Shown here: positions 25,928 to 34,417 of the stretch, piece by piece | Layout: every line of letters starts with the position of its first letter | Position numbering within the stretch: position 1 is the stretch's first letter | Notes under the pieces: model-generated | Databases searched by the model: none | What the model was told of the DNA's origin: nothing | Seen by the model: the letters and a program-made list of their open reading frames with translations, nothing else | Program-made: the position numbers and the translations under genes | Source of the DNA: an uncultured bacterium | GTDB lineage: Bacteria; Pseudomonadota; Gammaproteobacteria; Burkholderiales; Burkholderiaceae_E | Length of the DNA: 54,959 bases | Direction: 5' to 3' | Assembly (NCBI GenBank): GCA_903934795.1 | Contig: CAIZPE010000184.1 | Coordinates: 1-54,959 of the forward strand

Positions 25928-26965
25928 ATGGCCTTCACTGTCACCGTCCAGCCCAGCGGCAAGCAGTTCCAGGCCGATGCCGGCGAATGCATTCTCGACG
26001 CGGCGCTGCGCCACTCGGTCATCCTGCCCTATGGCTGCAAGAACGGCGCCTGCGGGTCCTGCAAGGCGCGCGTGATCGACGGGCAGGTGGCGCAGGGAGC
26101 CCATCATGCGGCTGCGCTGCGCGATGCCGAGGCCACCCGCGGCTTCGCGCTGATGTGCTGCGCCTCGGCGCTCTCCGACCTGACCATCGAGGCGCGGGTG
26201 GTGGCCGCGGCCGGCGATCTCCCGGTTCGCCGCATGCCCTGCCGCGTGTCCTCCATCACCCTCGAGGCGCCCGATGTCGCGGTGCTGCGCCTGCAGCTGC
26301 CGGCCAACGAGCGGCTGCAGTTCCTCGCCGGCCAGTACATCGAGCTCATCCTGAAGGACGGCACGCGTCGCAGCTATTCCATGGCCTGTGCCCCGCATGC
26401 GGCCGAGCAGCTCGAACTGCATGTGCGGCACATGCCCGGTGGCCGCTTCACCGACACGGTGTTCGGCAAGACGCAGCCGGCGCTGCGCGAGCGCGACATC
26501 CTGCGCTTCGAGGGGCCGATGGGCACCTTCTTCCTGCGCGAGGACAGCACGCGGCCGATCGTGCTGCTGGCCAGCGGCACGGGCTTCGCGCCCATCCAGG
26601 CGATCATCGAGCACGCCATCCACAAGGGCGTCTCGCGCCCGATCTCGCTCTACTGGGGCGGGCGCCGGCCCCGGGATCTCTACCGTGCCGGGCAGTGCGC
26701 GCGCTGGCTCGATCAGTTGCCCAGCCTGCGCTGGGTGCCGGTGGTGTCCGAGGCCCTGCCCGAGGACCACTGGCAGGGCCGTGAAGGGCTGGTGCACAAG
26801 GCGGTGATGGCCGATTTCCCCGATCTCTCGGGCCACCAGGTCTATGCCTGCGGCGCGCCCTTGATGGTCGAGGCGGCGCGCGCCGACTTCACCCGGGTAT
26901 GCGGTCTGCCGCCCGAGGAGTTCTTTGCCGACGCCTTCACGAGCGCGGCCGACGCCGCAGCGTAG
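25928..26965 (+). CDS. [2Fe-2S] ferredoxin-NAD(P)H reductase (CDP-6-deoxy-delta-3,4-glucoseen reductase-like)
   Basis: Electron-transfer flavoprotein with a plant-type ferredoxin domain in front of a ferredoxin-NADP reductase domain. 345 residues. The [2Fe-2S] ligands are C37, C42 and C45 (GCKNGACGSC) and C77 or C78 (LMCCA). The flavin domain has RRSYSMAC (the RxYS FAD motif) and HMPGGRFTD; the nucleotide domain has LLASGTGFAPIQAIIEHAI and ends VYACGAPLMVEAARADF. This layout matches AscD/RfbI-like reductases and phenol/toluene oxygenase reductases; no oxygenase partner lies nearby, so its electron acceptor is unknown. Its 3' end overlaps the convergent membrane-protein gene by 29 nt. Confidence 0.87.
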   Translation: MAFTVTVQPSGKQFQADAGECILDAALRHSVILPYGCKNGACGSCKARVIDGQVAQGAHHAAALRDAEATRGFALMCCASALSDLTIEARVVAAAGDLPVRRMPCRVSSITLEAPDVAVLRLQLPANERLQFLAGQYIELILKDGTRRSYSMACAPHAAEQLELHVRHMPGGRFTDTVFGKTQPALRERDILRFEGPMGTFFLREDSTRPIVLLASGTGFAPIQAIIEHAIHKGVSRPISLYWGGRRPRDLYRAGQCARWLDQLPSLRWVPVVSEALPEDHWQGREGLVHKAVMADFPDLSGHQVYACGAPLMVEAARADFTRVCGLPPEEFFADAFTSAADAAA

Positions 26966-27692
26966 CCAGCTGCGCCAGCAGCGCAGCGAGCACCGCAACC
27001 GCGAAGCCGGCCGCTGTCCCGGCCGAGGGCAGCAGCACCGCGGCCACCCAGCAGAAGGCTGCGAAGGACAGCAGGCCGCGCGCGAGACCCCGCAGCAGCG
27101 TGGCGGTGTAGGCCGGCCCTTGCGTGCGGTGAGAGAAACCCGCCAGCACGATGCTCATCATGGGGAACACCGCGAGCAGGCCGCTCCAGCGCGGGCCGGC
27201 ACTGGCCGCGGCCTGGGTCACCACCAGGCTGAGCAGGGCGCCAGCAACCATGCGCAGGGCGAGTTCGCGACGGTCGGATGCCGGTGCGGGGCCGGACTCG
27301 GCTGCGGGCGGGAACAGCCGCGGCGCAAGCAGCCACGACGCGCCGGCGAGCATGGCCGACAGGGTGAGTGATTCCGGCAGCAGCGACAGGCCCCAGGCCA
27401 CGATCATCCAGGTGGCCAGCGCCGCGACCACCGCCACCGGCCAGTGCGCGACCCGTGCGGCATGGGCATAGGCCGCCGTCACCGCCACCGTGCTCACCAC
27501 CGCCATGAGTGATCCGCCGGCAGCCCGGGCGGCGAAGTCCGCGCCCTGCTCGATGGCGATGAAGCCCAGGATGGGCCCGGTGACGATCGGCAGTCCGGCC
27601 AGCCAGCCGCCCATCGACGGCCCCCAGCGTCGCGCCGCCAGGGACACCAGCAGCAGGAAGCCCGGAACGAGGAAGAGCTTCAGCGCGAGCAC
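26937..27692 (-). CDS. Conserved polytopic membrane protein of unknown function
   Basis: 251 residues that are largely hydrophobic, with about 8 membrane segments (for example FLVPGFLLLVSLA at the N terminus and GFAVAVLAALLAQLATL at the C terminus) and only short loops. GPSMGGWLAGLPIVTGPILG near residue 25-44 and FPMMSIVLAGF later resemble two similar halves, as in small transporters or permease-like proteins. It follows livF by 13 nt in the same direction, so it may be expressed with the branched-chain amino-acid transporter. No family is recognised with confidence. Its end overlaps the reductase gene tail to tail. Confidence 0.72.
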   Translation of the reverse strand: MLALKLFLVPGFLLLVSLAARRWGPSMGGWLAGLPIVTGPILGFIAIEQGADFAARAAGGSLMAVVSTVAVTAAYAHAARVAHWPVAVVAALATWMIVAWGLSLLPESLTLSAMLAGASWLLAPRLFPPAAESGPAPASDRRELALRMVAGALLSLVVTQAAASAGPRWSGLLAVFPMMSIVLAGFSHRTQGPAYTATLLRGLARGLLSFAAFCWVAAVLLPSAGTAAGFAVAVLAALLAQLATLRRRPRS

Positions 27693-27705
27693 CGCGCCCC
27701 GCGAC

Positions 27706-28440
27706 TCATTCCCCGTCGGCCTCGCCGAGGTAGGCGGCGCGCACCCGCGGATCGCTCAGCAGCCGGTCGGCCTGATCGCTCATGACGATCAGGCCCGAGT
27801 CCATGACATAGCCCCGGTGGGCGGCCTTCAGCGCCAGGCGCGCGTTCTGCTCGACCAGCAGCAGGGTCACGCCCTCGGCAGCCACAGTGCGCACCACCTC
27901 GAACACCGTCTGCACCATGATCGGCGACAGGCCCATGCTCGGCTCGTCGAGCAGCAGCAGCGTGGGCCGGCTCATCAGGGCGCGGGCCATGGCGAGCATC
28001 TGCTGCTCGCCGCCGGAGAGTGTGCCGGCGAGCTGGCCGGCGCGCTCCTTCAGGCGCGGGAAGATGCCGAACATGCGATCGACATCGCGGGCGATGCCGG
28101 CGGCGTCGCGCCGCGTGTAGGCCCCCATCAGCAGGTTCTCGGTGATGCTCATGCGCGCGAACACACCGCGGCCCTCGGGCACCATCGCCAGCCCGCGCTC
28201 GACCAGCCTGTGCGCCGGCATGCCGCGGATCGACTCGCCGCGGTAGCGCACCTCGCCCGCCGACCAGGGCAGCGAGCCGGTGACGGCCTTCAGGGTGGTG
28301 GTCTTGCCGGCGCCGTTGGCACCGATCAGCGCGACTAGCTCGCCCGGCATCACGGTCAGGTCGATGCCCTTGACCGCCTGGATGCCGCCATAGGCCACGG
28401 ACAGCCCGCTCAGCTGCAGCAGCGGCTCAGTCATGGCCAT
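27706..28440 (-). CDS. livF: Branched-chain amino-acid ABC transporter ATPase LivF
   Basis: Second ATPase of a HAAT-type (LivHMGF) importer. 244 residues with Walker A GANGAGKTTT, signature LSGGEQQMLAMARALM, Walker B LLLLDEPSMGLSP and the H-loop replaced by LLVEQNARLAL, the family-specific ending of LivF. Start codons at 28440 and 28434 both overlap the end of livG, so translation is coupled. Family membership is clear; the ligand, an amino acid or small amide such as urea, is set by a binding protein not seen in this window. Confidence 0.92.
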   Translation of the reverse strand: MAMTEPLLQLSGLSVAYGGIQAVKGIDLTVMPGELVALIGANGAGKTTTLKAVTGSLPWSAGEVRYRGESIRGMPAHRLVERGLAMVPEGRGVFARMSITENLLMGAYTRRDAAGIARDVDRMFGIFPRLKERAGQLAGTLSGGEQQMLAMARALMSRPTLLLLDEPSMGLSPIMVQTVFEVVRTVAAEGVTLLLVEQNARLALKAAHRGYVMDSGLIVMSDQADRLLSDPRVRAAYLGEADGE

Positions 28441-29203
28441 CCCCGAGATAGGCGCGGATGACGGCCGGGTCGGCCCGCACCTGCGCCGGCGGCCCCTCGG
28501 CGATGCGCCGGCCCTGATCGAGCACGCAGACCCGGTCGCACAGGCCCATCACCAGCTTCACATCATGCTCGATCAGCAGGATGGTGCTGCCGTCGGCGCG
28601 GATGCTCTCGAGCAGCGCGCGCAGGCCGAGCTTTTCGGTGGCATTCATGCCGGCAGCCGGCTCGTCCAGAGCGAGCAGCCGCGGTTCGGTGGCCAGGGCG
28701 CGCGCGATCTCCAGGCGCCGCTGGTCACCATAGGACAGCGTGCGCGCGCGGAACTGGGCATAGCGCGCGATGCCGACATAGTCGAGCAGCGCGAGCGCGC
28801 GGCTGCGGATCGCCTGTTCCTCGGCGCGCTCGGCGCGGGTCTTGAACACCGCGCCCCAGACTCCGGCGCGGGTGCGCACATGGCGCCCGACCATCACATT
28901 CTCGAGGACGGTCATCTCGCCGAACAGGCGGATGTTCTGGAAGGTGCGGGCGATGCCGGCGCGCGCTACGGCGTGGACCGCGGTGGGCTGGTAGTCGCGG
29001 CCGGCCAGCCGGAAGCGCCCGGCGTCGGGCGCATACAGACCGGTGATCACATTGAAGAAGGTGGTCTTGCCGGCGCCGTTGGGGCCGATCAGGCCGTAGA
29101 TCTGGCCCGGCGCGATCTCCAGGCCGACATCGGACAGGGCCTGCAGGCCGCCGAAACGCTTGCTCACGCCCTCCACCGACAGCAGCGGCCCGGCCTCGCT
29201 CAT
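28427..29203 (-). CDS. livG: Branched-chain amino-acid ABC transporter ATPase LivG
   Basis: First ATPase of the LivHMGF importer. 258 residues: Walker A GPNGAGKTTFFNVITGLY, the LivG-specific GIARTFQNIRLF segment, signature LSYGDQRRLEIARAL, Walker B LLALDEPAAGMN and H-loop LLIEHDVKLVMGLCDRV. It follows livM by 51 nt and overlaps livF by 14 nt. Nothing is missing; this is the standard order livH-livM-livG-livF. Confidence 0.93.
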   Translation of the reverse strand: MSEAGPLLSVEGVSKRFGGLQALSDVGLEIAPGQIYGLIGPNGAGKTTFFNVITGLYAPDAGRFRLAGRDYQPTAVHAVARAGIARTFQNIRLFGEMTVLENVMVGRHVRTRAGVWGAVFKTRAERAEEQAIRSRALALLDYVGIARYAQFRARTLSYGDQRRLEIARALATEPRLLALDEPAAGMNATEKLGLRALLESIRADGSTILLIEHDVKLVMGLCDRVCVLDQGRRIAEGPPAQVRADPAVIRAYLGDGHD

Positions 29204-29254
29204 GCGCGCGCCCTCACCGGGCCCTGACGGGACATCCGCATGGCAGGCATGGCC

Positions 29255-30355
29255 TCAGCCCCGGCCATGCTGCGGCGCGGGCCACAGCCCGGCCGGACGG
29301 CGCAGCATGATCAGGACCATGGCCAGCCCGAAGACCAGCATGCGCAGCGCCTCGGGCGCCACCAGCTCGGCGCCGAACAGCGCCTGCTGCACCGGCCTGG
29401 CGGCGTAACGCAGCACCTCGGGGATGGCGTAGAGCAGGATCGCACCGAGCACCACGCCGGGCACATGGCCCATGCCGCCCAGCACCACCATGGCCACGAT
29501 TACCACCGACTCCGACAGCACGAAGCTCTCGGGCGACACGAAGCCCTGGAAGGCCGCGAACATCGCGCCCGAGACGCCGCCGAAGGACGCCCCCATCGCG
29601 AAGGCCAGCAGCTTCACATTGCGGGTGTTGATGCCCATGGCGCGCGCCGCCACCTCGTCCTCGCGGATGGCCATCCAGGCCCTGCCCAGGCGCGAGTCCT
29701 GAAGGCGGATGCTGGTGATGATCACCAGCACGGTGAGCGCGAGGAAGAGGTAGTAGTAGAGCTGGACCGATTGCAGCTCGAAGCCGCCGATGACCAGCGG
29801 CCTGGACAGGTCCACCGGCCCGATGCTCACCGGGTCGATGTTGCTGATGCCCTGCGGGCCGTTGGTGATGTTCAGCGGCGCGTTCAGGTTGTTCAGGAAG
29901 ATGCGGATGATCTCGCCGAAGCCCAGCGTGACGATGGCGAGGTAGTCGCCGCGCAGGCGCAGCGTAGGCGCGCCCAGCAGCACGCCGAACAGCGCAGCGA
30001 GCCCGGCCGAGAGCGGCACCACCAGCCAGATCGAGTTGTGCAGGCCATCGGGGGCGACGGCCGCGATCCAGGCGAAGTTCTCCTGCAGGTGCGGCGAGGA
30101 CAGCAGCGCGTACAGGTAGGCACCCACCGCGTAGAACGCGACATAGCCCAGGTCGAGGAGGCCGGCATAGCCCACGACGATGTTCAGGCCCACCGCCAGC
30201 ATGATGTAGAGCAGCGCGAAGTCGAGCATGCGCACCCAGGCGTTGCCCGCCAGACCCGCCACCAGCGGCAGCACCGCCAGCACCACCGCCATGGCCAGTG
30301 TGGCTGCGAAGGCGGCACGCGGATTGCCCGCCAGCGAGGGAAAGAAGTGCTTCAT
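29255..30355 (-). CDS. livM: Branched-chain amino-acid ABC transporter permease LivM
   Basis: Inner-membrane permease subunit. The ATG at 30355 gives 366 residues; the frame is open much further upstream but that region overlaps livH. Membrane segments run through VRMLDFALLYIMLAVGLNIV and GYAGLLDLGYVAFYAVGAY, the LivM signature, then PTLRLRGDYLAIVTLGFGEI and LGRAWMAIREDEVAARAMGI, the EAA-like loop contacting the ATPases. SFGGVSGAMFAAFQGFVSPE is also typical. It is 8 nt after livH and 51 nt before livG, so all four form one operon. Confidence 0.92.
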   Translation of the reverse strand: MKHFFPSLAGNPRAAFAATLAMAVVLAVLPLVAGLAGNAWVRMLDFALLYIMLAVGLNIVVGYAGLLDLGYVAFYAVGAYLYALLSSPHLQENFAWIAAVAPDGLHNSIWLVVPLSAGLAALFGVLLGAPTLRLRGDYLAIVTLGFGEIIRIFLNNLNAPLNITNGPQGISNIDPVSIGPVDLSRPLVIGGFELQSVQLYYYLFLALTVLVIITSIRLQDSRLGRAWMAIREDEVAARAMGINTRNVKLLAFAMGASFGGVSGAMFAAFQGFVSPESFVLSESVVIVAMVVLGGMGHVPGVVLGAILLYAIPEVLRYAARPVQQALFGAELVAPEALRMLVFGLAMVLIMLRRPAGLWPAPQHGRG

Positions 30356-30363
30356 CGCACGGC

Positions 30364-31296
30364 TCAGGCCCGGTCGGCGACCCGCTCGCCCATGATTCCG
30401 GAGGGCCGCAGCACCAGCACCGCGATCAGCACCACGAAGGCGAAGATGTCCTGGTAGTGACTGCCCAGGAAGTCGCCGGTGAGGTCGCCGATGTAGCCCG
30501 CGCCCAGGCTCTCGATCAGGCCCAGCAGCAGTCCGCCCACCACCGCCCCGGCAAGGTTGCCGATGCCGCCCAGCACTGCCGCGGTGAAGGCCTTCAGGCC
30601 CGGGATGAAGCCCATCGAGAACTGCGCGATGTTGTAGTTCATGGCCACCAGCACGCCGGCCACCGCGGCCAGCGCGGCGCCGATCGCGAAGGTGGCCGCG
30701 ATCACCTGGTTGGCGTTCACGCCCATCAGGCCGGCGATGCGCGGGTTTTCGGCGGTGGCCCGCATGGCGCGGCCCAGCCGGGTGCGGTTCACCAGCAGCA
30801 TCAGGCCGGCCATCAGGAGTGCCGAGACGCCCAGGATCAGCACCTGCTTGGGGGCCAGCACCGCGCCACCGATCCGGACGGGTTCGGTGGGCAGCAGGTC
30901 GGGGAAGACGATGGGGTTGGGCTTCCAGACGATCATCGCCAGGGTCTGGATGACGATGGACAGGCCGATGGCGGTGATCAGCGGCGCCAGCTTGGGGGCA
31001 TGCCGCAATGGCCGGTAGGCGACCCGCTCGATGAGCAGCGACAGCGCGATGCACACCGGGATGGCTGCGCCGATGGCCAGCAGCAGCACGACGGGGCCGG
31101 GCAGGCCGGCGCCGCCGAGCGCCGAGACCACCGTCACGCCCACCATGGCGCCCACCATCAGCACCTCGCCGTGGGCGAAGTTGATCAGCTGCAGGATGCC
31201 GTAGACCATGGTGTAGCCCAGCGCCACCAGCGCATAGACGCTGCCCAGCACGAGGCCGTTGAGGATCTGCTGCAGCAGGATGTCAAGGTCCGGCAC
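30364..31296 (-). CDS. livH: Branched-chain amino-acid ABC transporter permease LivH
   Basis: Partner permease of LivM. 310 residues from a GTG start, beginning LQQILNGLVLGSVYALVAL, then GYTMVYGILQLINFAHGEV, the strongest LivH signature, with about 8 membrane segments and the loop TRLGRAMRATAENPRIAGLMG that docks the ATPase. No Shine-Dalgarno sequence close to the GTG is obvious. It is the first gene of the liv operon; a -10-like TACACT lies about 26 nt ahead. The sRNA-like element with its own terminator lies upstream between it and the cytochrome gene. Confidence 0.92.
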   Translation of the reverse strand: MPDLDILLQQILNGLVLGSVYALVALGYTMVYGILQLINFAHGEVLMVGAMVGVTVVSALGGAGLPGPVVLLLAIGAAIPVCIALSLLIERVAYRPLRHAPKLAPLITAIGLSIVIQTLAMIVWKPNPIVFPDLLPTEPVRIGGAVLAPKQVLILGVSALLMAGLMLLVNRTRLGRAMRATAENPRIAGLMGVNANQVIAATFAIGAALAAVAGVLVAMNYNIAQFSMGFIPGLKAFTAAVLGGIGNLAGAVVGGLLLGLIESLGAGYIGDLTGDFLGSHYQDIFAFVVLIAVLVLRPSGIMGERVADRA

Positions 31297-31321
31297 CGGC
31301 GGGTTCCCGAAAAACCGGCGC

Positions 31322-31327
31322 AGTGTA
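31322..31327 (-). promoter_or_regulatory. Possible -10 element of the livHMGF operon
   Basis: On the minus strand this reads TACACT within CGTACACTGCG, placing a start near 31315, about 20 nt before the livH GTG and after the terminator of the upstream sRNA-like element. No clear -35 element. Confidence 0.3.
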
Positions 31328-31412
31328 CGCGCAAAGCGGTTGCTGTCCGCCGATTCCCGCCCGCACGCCAGGGTGGAGCGCCCCAGGCTTGCCGAGCCGC
31401 CCGCGCACGGAC

Positions 31413-31438
31413 AAAAAAAACCCCGGTCTGTGCCGGGG
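31413..31438 (-). terminator. Intrinsic terminator of the small RNA / cytochrome c region
   Basis: CCCCGG-CACAGA-CCGGGG (6-bp stem, 6-nt loop, 31438-31421) followed by eight T on the minus strand (31420-31413), a textbook intrinsic terminator. It ends the candidate sRNA and any read-through from the cytochrome c gene before livH. Confidence 0.9.
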
Positions 31439-31519
31439 ACAACCAGCCGTGAAGGGAATGATCCGTTCGGCTGGAGGAGGAGCCATTGCGTCGCGCACGG
31501 GGCGCATTGCCTGACGCAA
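31413..31519 (-). ncRNA. Candidate small RNA with exposed anti-Shine-Dalgarno sequence
   Basis: Read on the minus strand, this gap of 316 nt holds three hairpins in a row and no convincing gene. SL1: TTGCGTC (31519-31513) pairs with GACGCAA (31492-31486), with an inner GCGC/GCGC stem. A linker follows with CTCCTCCTCC (31482-31473), identical in kind to the CCUCC end of 16S rRNA. SL2: CCAGCCG (31474-31468) pairs with CGGCTGG (31449-31443). SL3 is a strong terminator. The layout resembles the toxic betaproteobacterial small RNAs that carry anti-SD motifs, but family membership is inference. The exact 5' end is uncertain. Confidence 0.6.
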
Positions 31520-31612
31520 GGCTACCCTCGCATCGCCGTCGGATCCGGGCAGGTCAGGATGGGCGGGGCCGGCGCCCGGATGGATGGTGCGGGGCCGTGT
31601 CTGCCGGCCGGC

Positions 31613-31936
31613 TCAGCGGCCGGTGAGAATCCACTTGACCAGGACGCCGGCCTCGTCGGCCGTGACCTGCGGATTGGCCGGCATGGGGATCTGGCCCCAG
31701 ACGCCGACGCCGCCCTCCCGGACCTTGCGCACCAGCTTGGCCTGCGCGTTGGTGTCGGCGGCGTACTTGGCGGCGATGTCCTTGAACGAGGGGCCGATCA
31801 GCTTCTTCTCGGGCGCATGACAGGCGTTGCAGTTGCGGGCCCGGGCAAGGTCGGCACTGGCCATGGCCGGCCCGGCAAGCAGGGCGAGACCGAGCACCAG
31901 CAGGCGGGCGGTGGCGGGAGCGGCGGTGTGGGGCAT
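31613..31936 (-). CDS. Class I c-type cytochrome
   Basis: Small periplasmic monohaem cytochrome. The ATG at 31936 gives 107 residues: signal peptide (RLLVLGLALLAGPAMA, 11-26), haem site CNACH (36-40), and the distal Met ligand Met85 in QIPMPANP; the C-terminal ADEAGVLVKWILTG helix fits cytochrome c-551/c5-type proteins. A GGAG lies about 10 nt before this ATG; an ATG ten codons earlier lacks one. It probably shuttles electrons to a terminal oxidase or other periplasmic partner; no partner gene is adjacent. The downstream gap contains the sRNA-like element. Confidence 0.88.
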   Translation of the reverse strand: MPHTAAPATARLLVLGLALLAGPAMASADLARARNCNACHAPEKKLIGPSFKDIAAKYAADTNAQAKLVRKVREGGVGVWGQIPMPANPQVTADEAGVLVKWILTGR

Positions 31937-32213
31937 GGTCGGCGGGCTCCGGAATGCTGGGGACATCGACGCGTCGGGTTCGCCGTGGATGACTTCCCCG
32001 GGCGCGTCGAGGGTGGTTTGAGTCGATGCTACCTGATCCGCCTTGCAGATCCCGGGCGGTCCGGGCGCGCACCAGGGGCGGGCAGGCAGCCCGGTACCGG
32101 GTGCAACCGCGCCGACGCCGCTGGCCGTTCATGCTGCCGGGTTGTCCGCCCATGCAGGCAGACTGGCGGCAAGTGGGCTGCACGGCTATGGTGCGGGCAT
32201 TGTCTCCTGGTTG

Positions 32214-32480
32214 ATGCCCATGATCCTGATCTGGGGTGGTTCCTTCCTCATTGTGCTCAAGCTGCTCGAGGTCGGGCCTTTCGGGGCGATCTCGTGGTGG
32301 TGGGTGGCCGCGCCATTCGCGGCGGCCCTGATCTGGTTCGAGTTCCTGGAGGGCTTGCTGGGCTTCGATCGGCGTGGTGTCGATCGCGAGGAACTCGACC
32401 GCGCCCGCAACGAGCGGGTGGCCGCGCGATTCCGCGTCTCTCGCGAGGAGCGCAAGGCGCGCAAGCGCGACGCGGGCTGA
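32214..32480 (+). CDS. Small Trp-rich membrane protein (TIGR04438-like)
   Basis: An 88-residue protein with two hydrophobic segments: MPMILIWGGSFLIVLKLLEV and the Trp cluster SWWWVAAPFAAALIWFEF, followed by a strongly charged Arg/Glu tail (DRARNERVAARFRVSREERK). This matches the short Trp-rich proteins typical of Burkholderiales, whose role is unknown. The longer frame upstream is not membrane-like and is ignored; ATGs at 32214 and 32220 are both possible. The 277-nt stretch before it, up to the cytochrome start, holds no gene I can support; promoters for both divergent genes should be there. It converges on ilvD. Confidence 0.72.
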   Translation: MPMILIWGGSFLIVLKLLEVGPFGAISWWWVAAPFAAALIWFEFLEGLLGFDRRGVDREELDRARNERVAARFRVSREERKARKRDAG

Positions 32481-32549
32481 AGCCCGCGGCGGCACCTGGC
32501 GCTCCTGCGCTCAGCCAGGGCGCGCCCCGCCGGCCGGTTGCCTGTCGCC

Positions 32550-34232
32550 CTATTCGTCCGAGTCGAGCACGGCGCCCTTGCTGGCGCTGGCCGAGAGCTT
32601 GCGGAACTTCGCCAGCACCCCCCGCGGGTAGTTGCTCTCAGGGGCCCGCCAGGCGGCGCGCCGGCGGGCGAGCACCTCGTCGGGCACATTCAGCTCCAGC
32701 GCCTGACGGTGCGCATCGATGGTGATCGAATCGCCTTCCTCGACCAGGGCGATCGGGCCGCCCACATAGGCCTCGGGGGCCACATGACCGACCACCATGC
32801 CCCAGGTGCCGCCGGAGAAGCGGCCGTCGGTGATCAGGCCCACCGACTCGCCCAGGCCCGCGCCGATGATCGCCGAGGTGGGCGCGAGCATCTCGGGCAT
32901 GCCGGGCGCACCCTTGGGGCCGAGATAACGCAGCACCATCACATCGCCGGCCTGGATGCGGCCTTCCATGATGGCGCTCATGGCCGAGGGCTCATCGTCG
33001 AACACGCGGGCCGGACCGGTGATAACCGGGTTCTTCAGGCCGGTGATCTTGGCCACCGAGCCCTCCGGCGACAGGTTGCCCTTGAGGATGGCGAGATGGC
33101 CCTCGGTGTACATCGGCTTGTCGATCGGCAGGATCACGTCCTGGTCGGCGCGCGGGGTGTCGGGCACATGGGCGAGTTCCTCGGCCAGGGTGCGACCCGT
33201 GATGGTCATGCAGTGACCGTGCATCAGGCCGGCCTTGAGCAGGATCTTCATCACCTGCGCGATGCCGCCTGCGCGATGCAGGTCCACCGCCACATAGCGG
33301 CCCGAGGGCTTGAGGTCGCAGATCACCGGGGTGCGGCGGCGGATGCGCTCGAAGTCGTCGATCGTCCAGTCGATGCCGGCCGCGTGCGCGATCGCGAGGA
33401 AGTGCAGCACCGCGTTGGTCGAGCCGCCGGTGGCCATGATCAGCGTGACCGCGTTCTCGATCGACTCGCGGGTGACGATGTCCAGGGGGCGCAGGTTGTT
33501 GCGCACCGCCTCGATCAGCACCTTGGCCGAGGCCGAGGCGGAATCGGTCTTCTCGCTGTCGGGGTTGGCCATGGTGGAGGAACCGATCAGGCTCATGCCC
33601 AGTGCCTCGAAGGACGAGGACATGGTGTTGGCGGTGTACATGCCGCCGCACGAACCGGTGCCGGGGATGGCGTTGCGCTCGATGCCCTCGAAGTCCTCCT
33701 GGCTCATGCGGCCGCGCGAGTACTCGCCCACCGCCTCGAACACCGAGACGATGGTCAGGTCCTGGCCCTTCCACTTGCCCGGCTTGATGGTGCCGCCGTA
33801 GACATAGATGGCCGGGACATTGCAGCGCAGGATGCCGATCATGCCGCCGGGCATGTTCTTGTCGCAGCCGCCGACCACCAGCACGCCGTCCATCCACTGG
33901 CCCTGCACCGCGGTCTCGATGCAGTCGGCGATCACCTCGCGCGAGATCAGCGAATACTTCATGCCCTCGGTGCCCATCGACATGCCGTCGGAGATGGTGG
34001 GCACGCCGAAGACCTCGGGGTTGGCGCCGCCGGCACGCAGCGCCGCCTCGGCGGCGTCGGTGAGCACCTGCAGGCCCGAGTTGCACGGGGTGATGGTGGA
34101 GTGGCCATTGGCAATCCCGATGAAGGGCTTGCTCATGTCCGAGGGCTGATAGCCCATGCCGTAGTACATCGACCGGTTGGGGGCGCGGGCCACGCCCTCG
34201 GTGATGTTTCGGGAGCGACGGTTGGCGGACAT
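32550..34232 (-). CDS. ilvD: Dihydroxy-acid dehydratase
   Basis: Dehydrates dihydroxyisovalerate and dihydroxymethylvalerate in valine, leucine and isoleucine synthesis. 560 residues, the short [2Fe-2S] form of the family. Cluster ligands are C50 (TITPCNSG), C123 (GGCDKNMPG, with the carbamylated-lysine candidate K125) and C195 ([14 protein letters not shown]). Other motifs include [23 protein letters not shown] and [16 protein letters not shown] near the C terminus. AGGAGACC precedes the ATG. It stands alone, divergent from the tctBA operon, with a likely -10 element at 34316-34321. Confidence 0.96.
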   Translation of the reverse strand: MSANRRSRNITEGVARAPNRSMYYGMGYQPSDMSKPFIGIANGHSTITPCNSGLQVLTDAAEAALRAGGANPEVFGVPTISDGMSMGTEGMKYSLISREVIADCIETAVQGQWMDGVLVVGGCDKNMPGGMIGILRCNVPAIYVYGGTIKPGKWKGQDLTIVSVFEAVGEYSRGRMSQEDFEGIERNAIPGTGSCGGMYTANTMSSSFEALGMSLIGSSTMANPDSEKTDSASASAKVLIEAVRNNLRPLDIVTRESIENAVTLIMATGGSTNAVLHFLAIAHAAGIDWTIDDFERIRRRTPVICDLKPSGRYVAVDLHRAGGIAQVMKILLKAGLMHGHCMTITGRTLAEELAHVPDTPRADQDVILPIDKPMYTEGHLAILKGNLSPEGSVAKITGLKNPVITGPARVFDDEPSAMSAIMEGRIQAGDVMVLRYLGPKGAPGMPEMLAPTSAIIGAGLGESVGLITDGRFSGGTWGMVVGHVAPEAYVGGPIALVEEGDSITIDAHRQALELNVPDEVLARRRAAWRAPESNYPRGVLAKFRKLSASASKGAVLDSDE

Positions 34233-34315
34233 GCGGGGTCTCCTGGTCAGCGTGAGGTTGCGGTGCGGCCAGGCGTCTTGCGCGGGGTGGATCCCGCGAT
34301 GCCCGACAGGGCGCG

Positions 34316-34321
34316 AGTATA
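34316..34321 (-). promoter_or_regulatory. Possible -10 element of ilvD
   Basis: TATACT on the minus strand in an AT-rich patch (GGTTTTATATACTCG), about 84 nt ahead of the ilvD start. Good -10 match (5 of 6), no clear -35. Confidence 0.4.
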
Positions 34322-34356
34322 TAAAACCCGTCCATCGACCCGGCCGGATGCCCCGG

Positions 34357-34385
34357 CGTGACGGTCTCAGGTCACGGGTTATAGT
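34357..34385 (+). promoter_or_regulatory. Probable tctBA promoter with overlapping inverted repeat
   Basis: GTGACG (34358-34363) and TATAGT (34380-34385), 16 nt apart, form a plausible sigma-70 promoter 33 nt ahead of tctB. An inverted repeat, CGTGAC-N8-GTCACG (34357-34376), covers the -35 and spacer, the position expected for a repressor or activator operator. Confidence 0.45.
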
Positions 34386-34417
34386 CGCAGCGCCGCCGGT
34401 GCGGCGAGGGTGGGGGG

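Noticed and set aside
29240..30457. 405-codon plus-strand frame opposite livM
   Set aside because: Antisense, rich in His/Gln/Arg with a fake repeat-like look; not a protein.
31283..31519. 78-codon minus-strand frame over the sRNA candidate
   Set aside because: It has no ribosome-binding site, runs through the terminator hairpin and T-tract, and overlaps livH; structure rather than coding explains the DNA.
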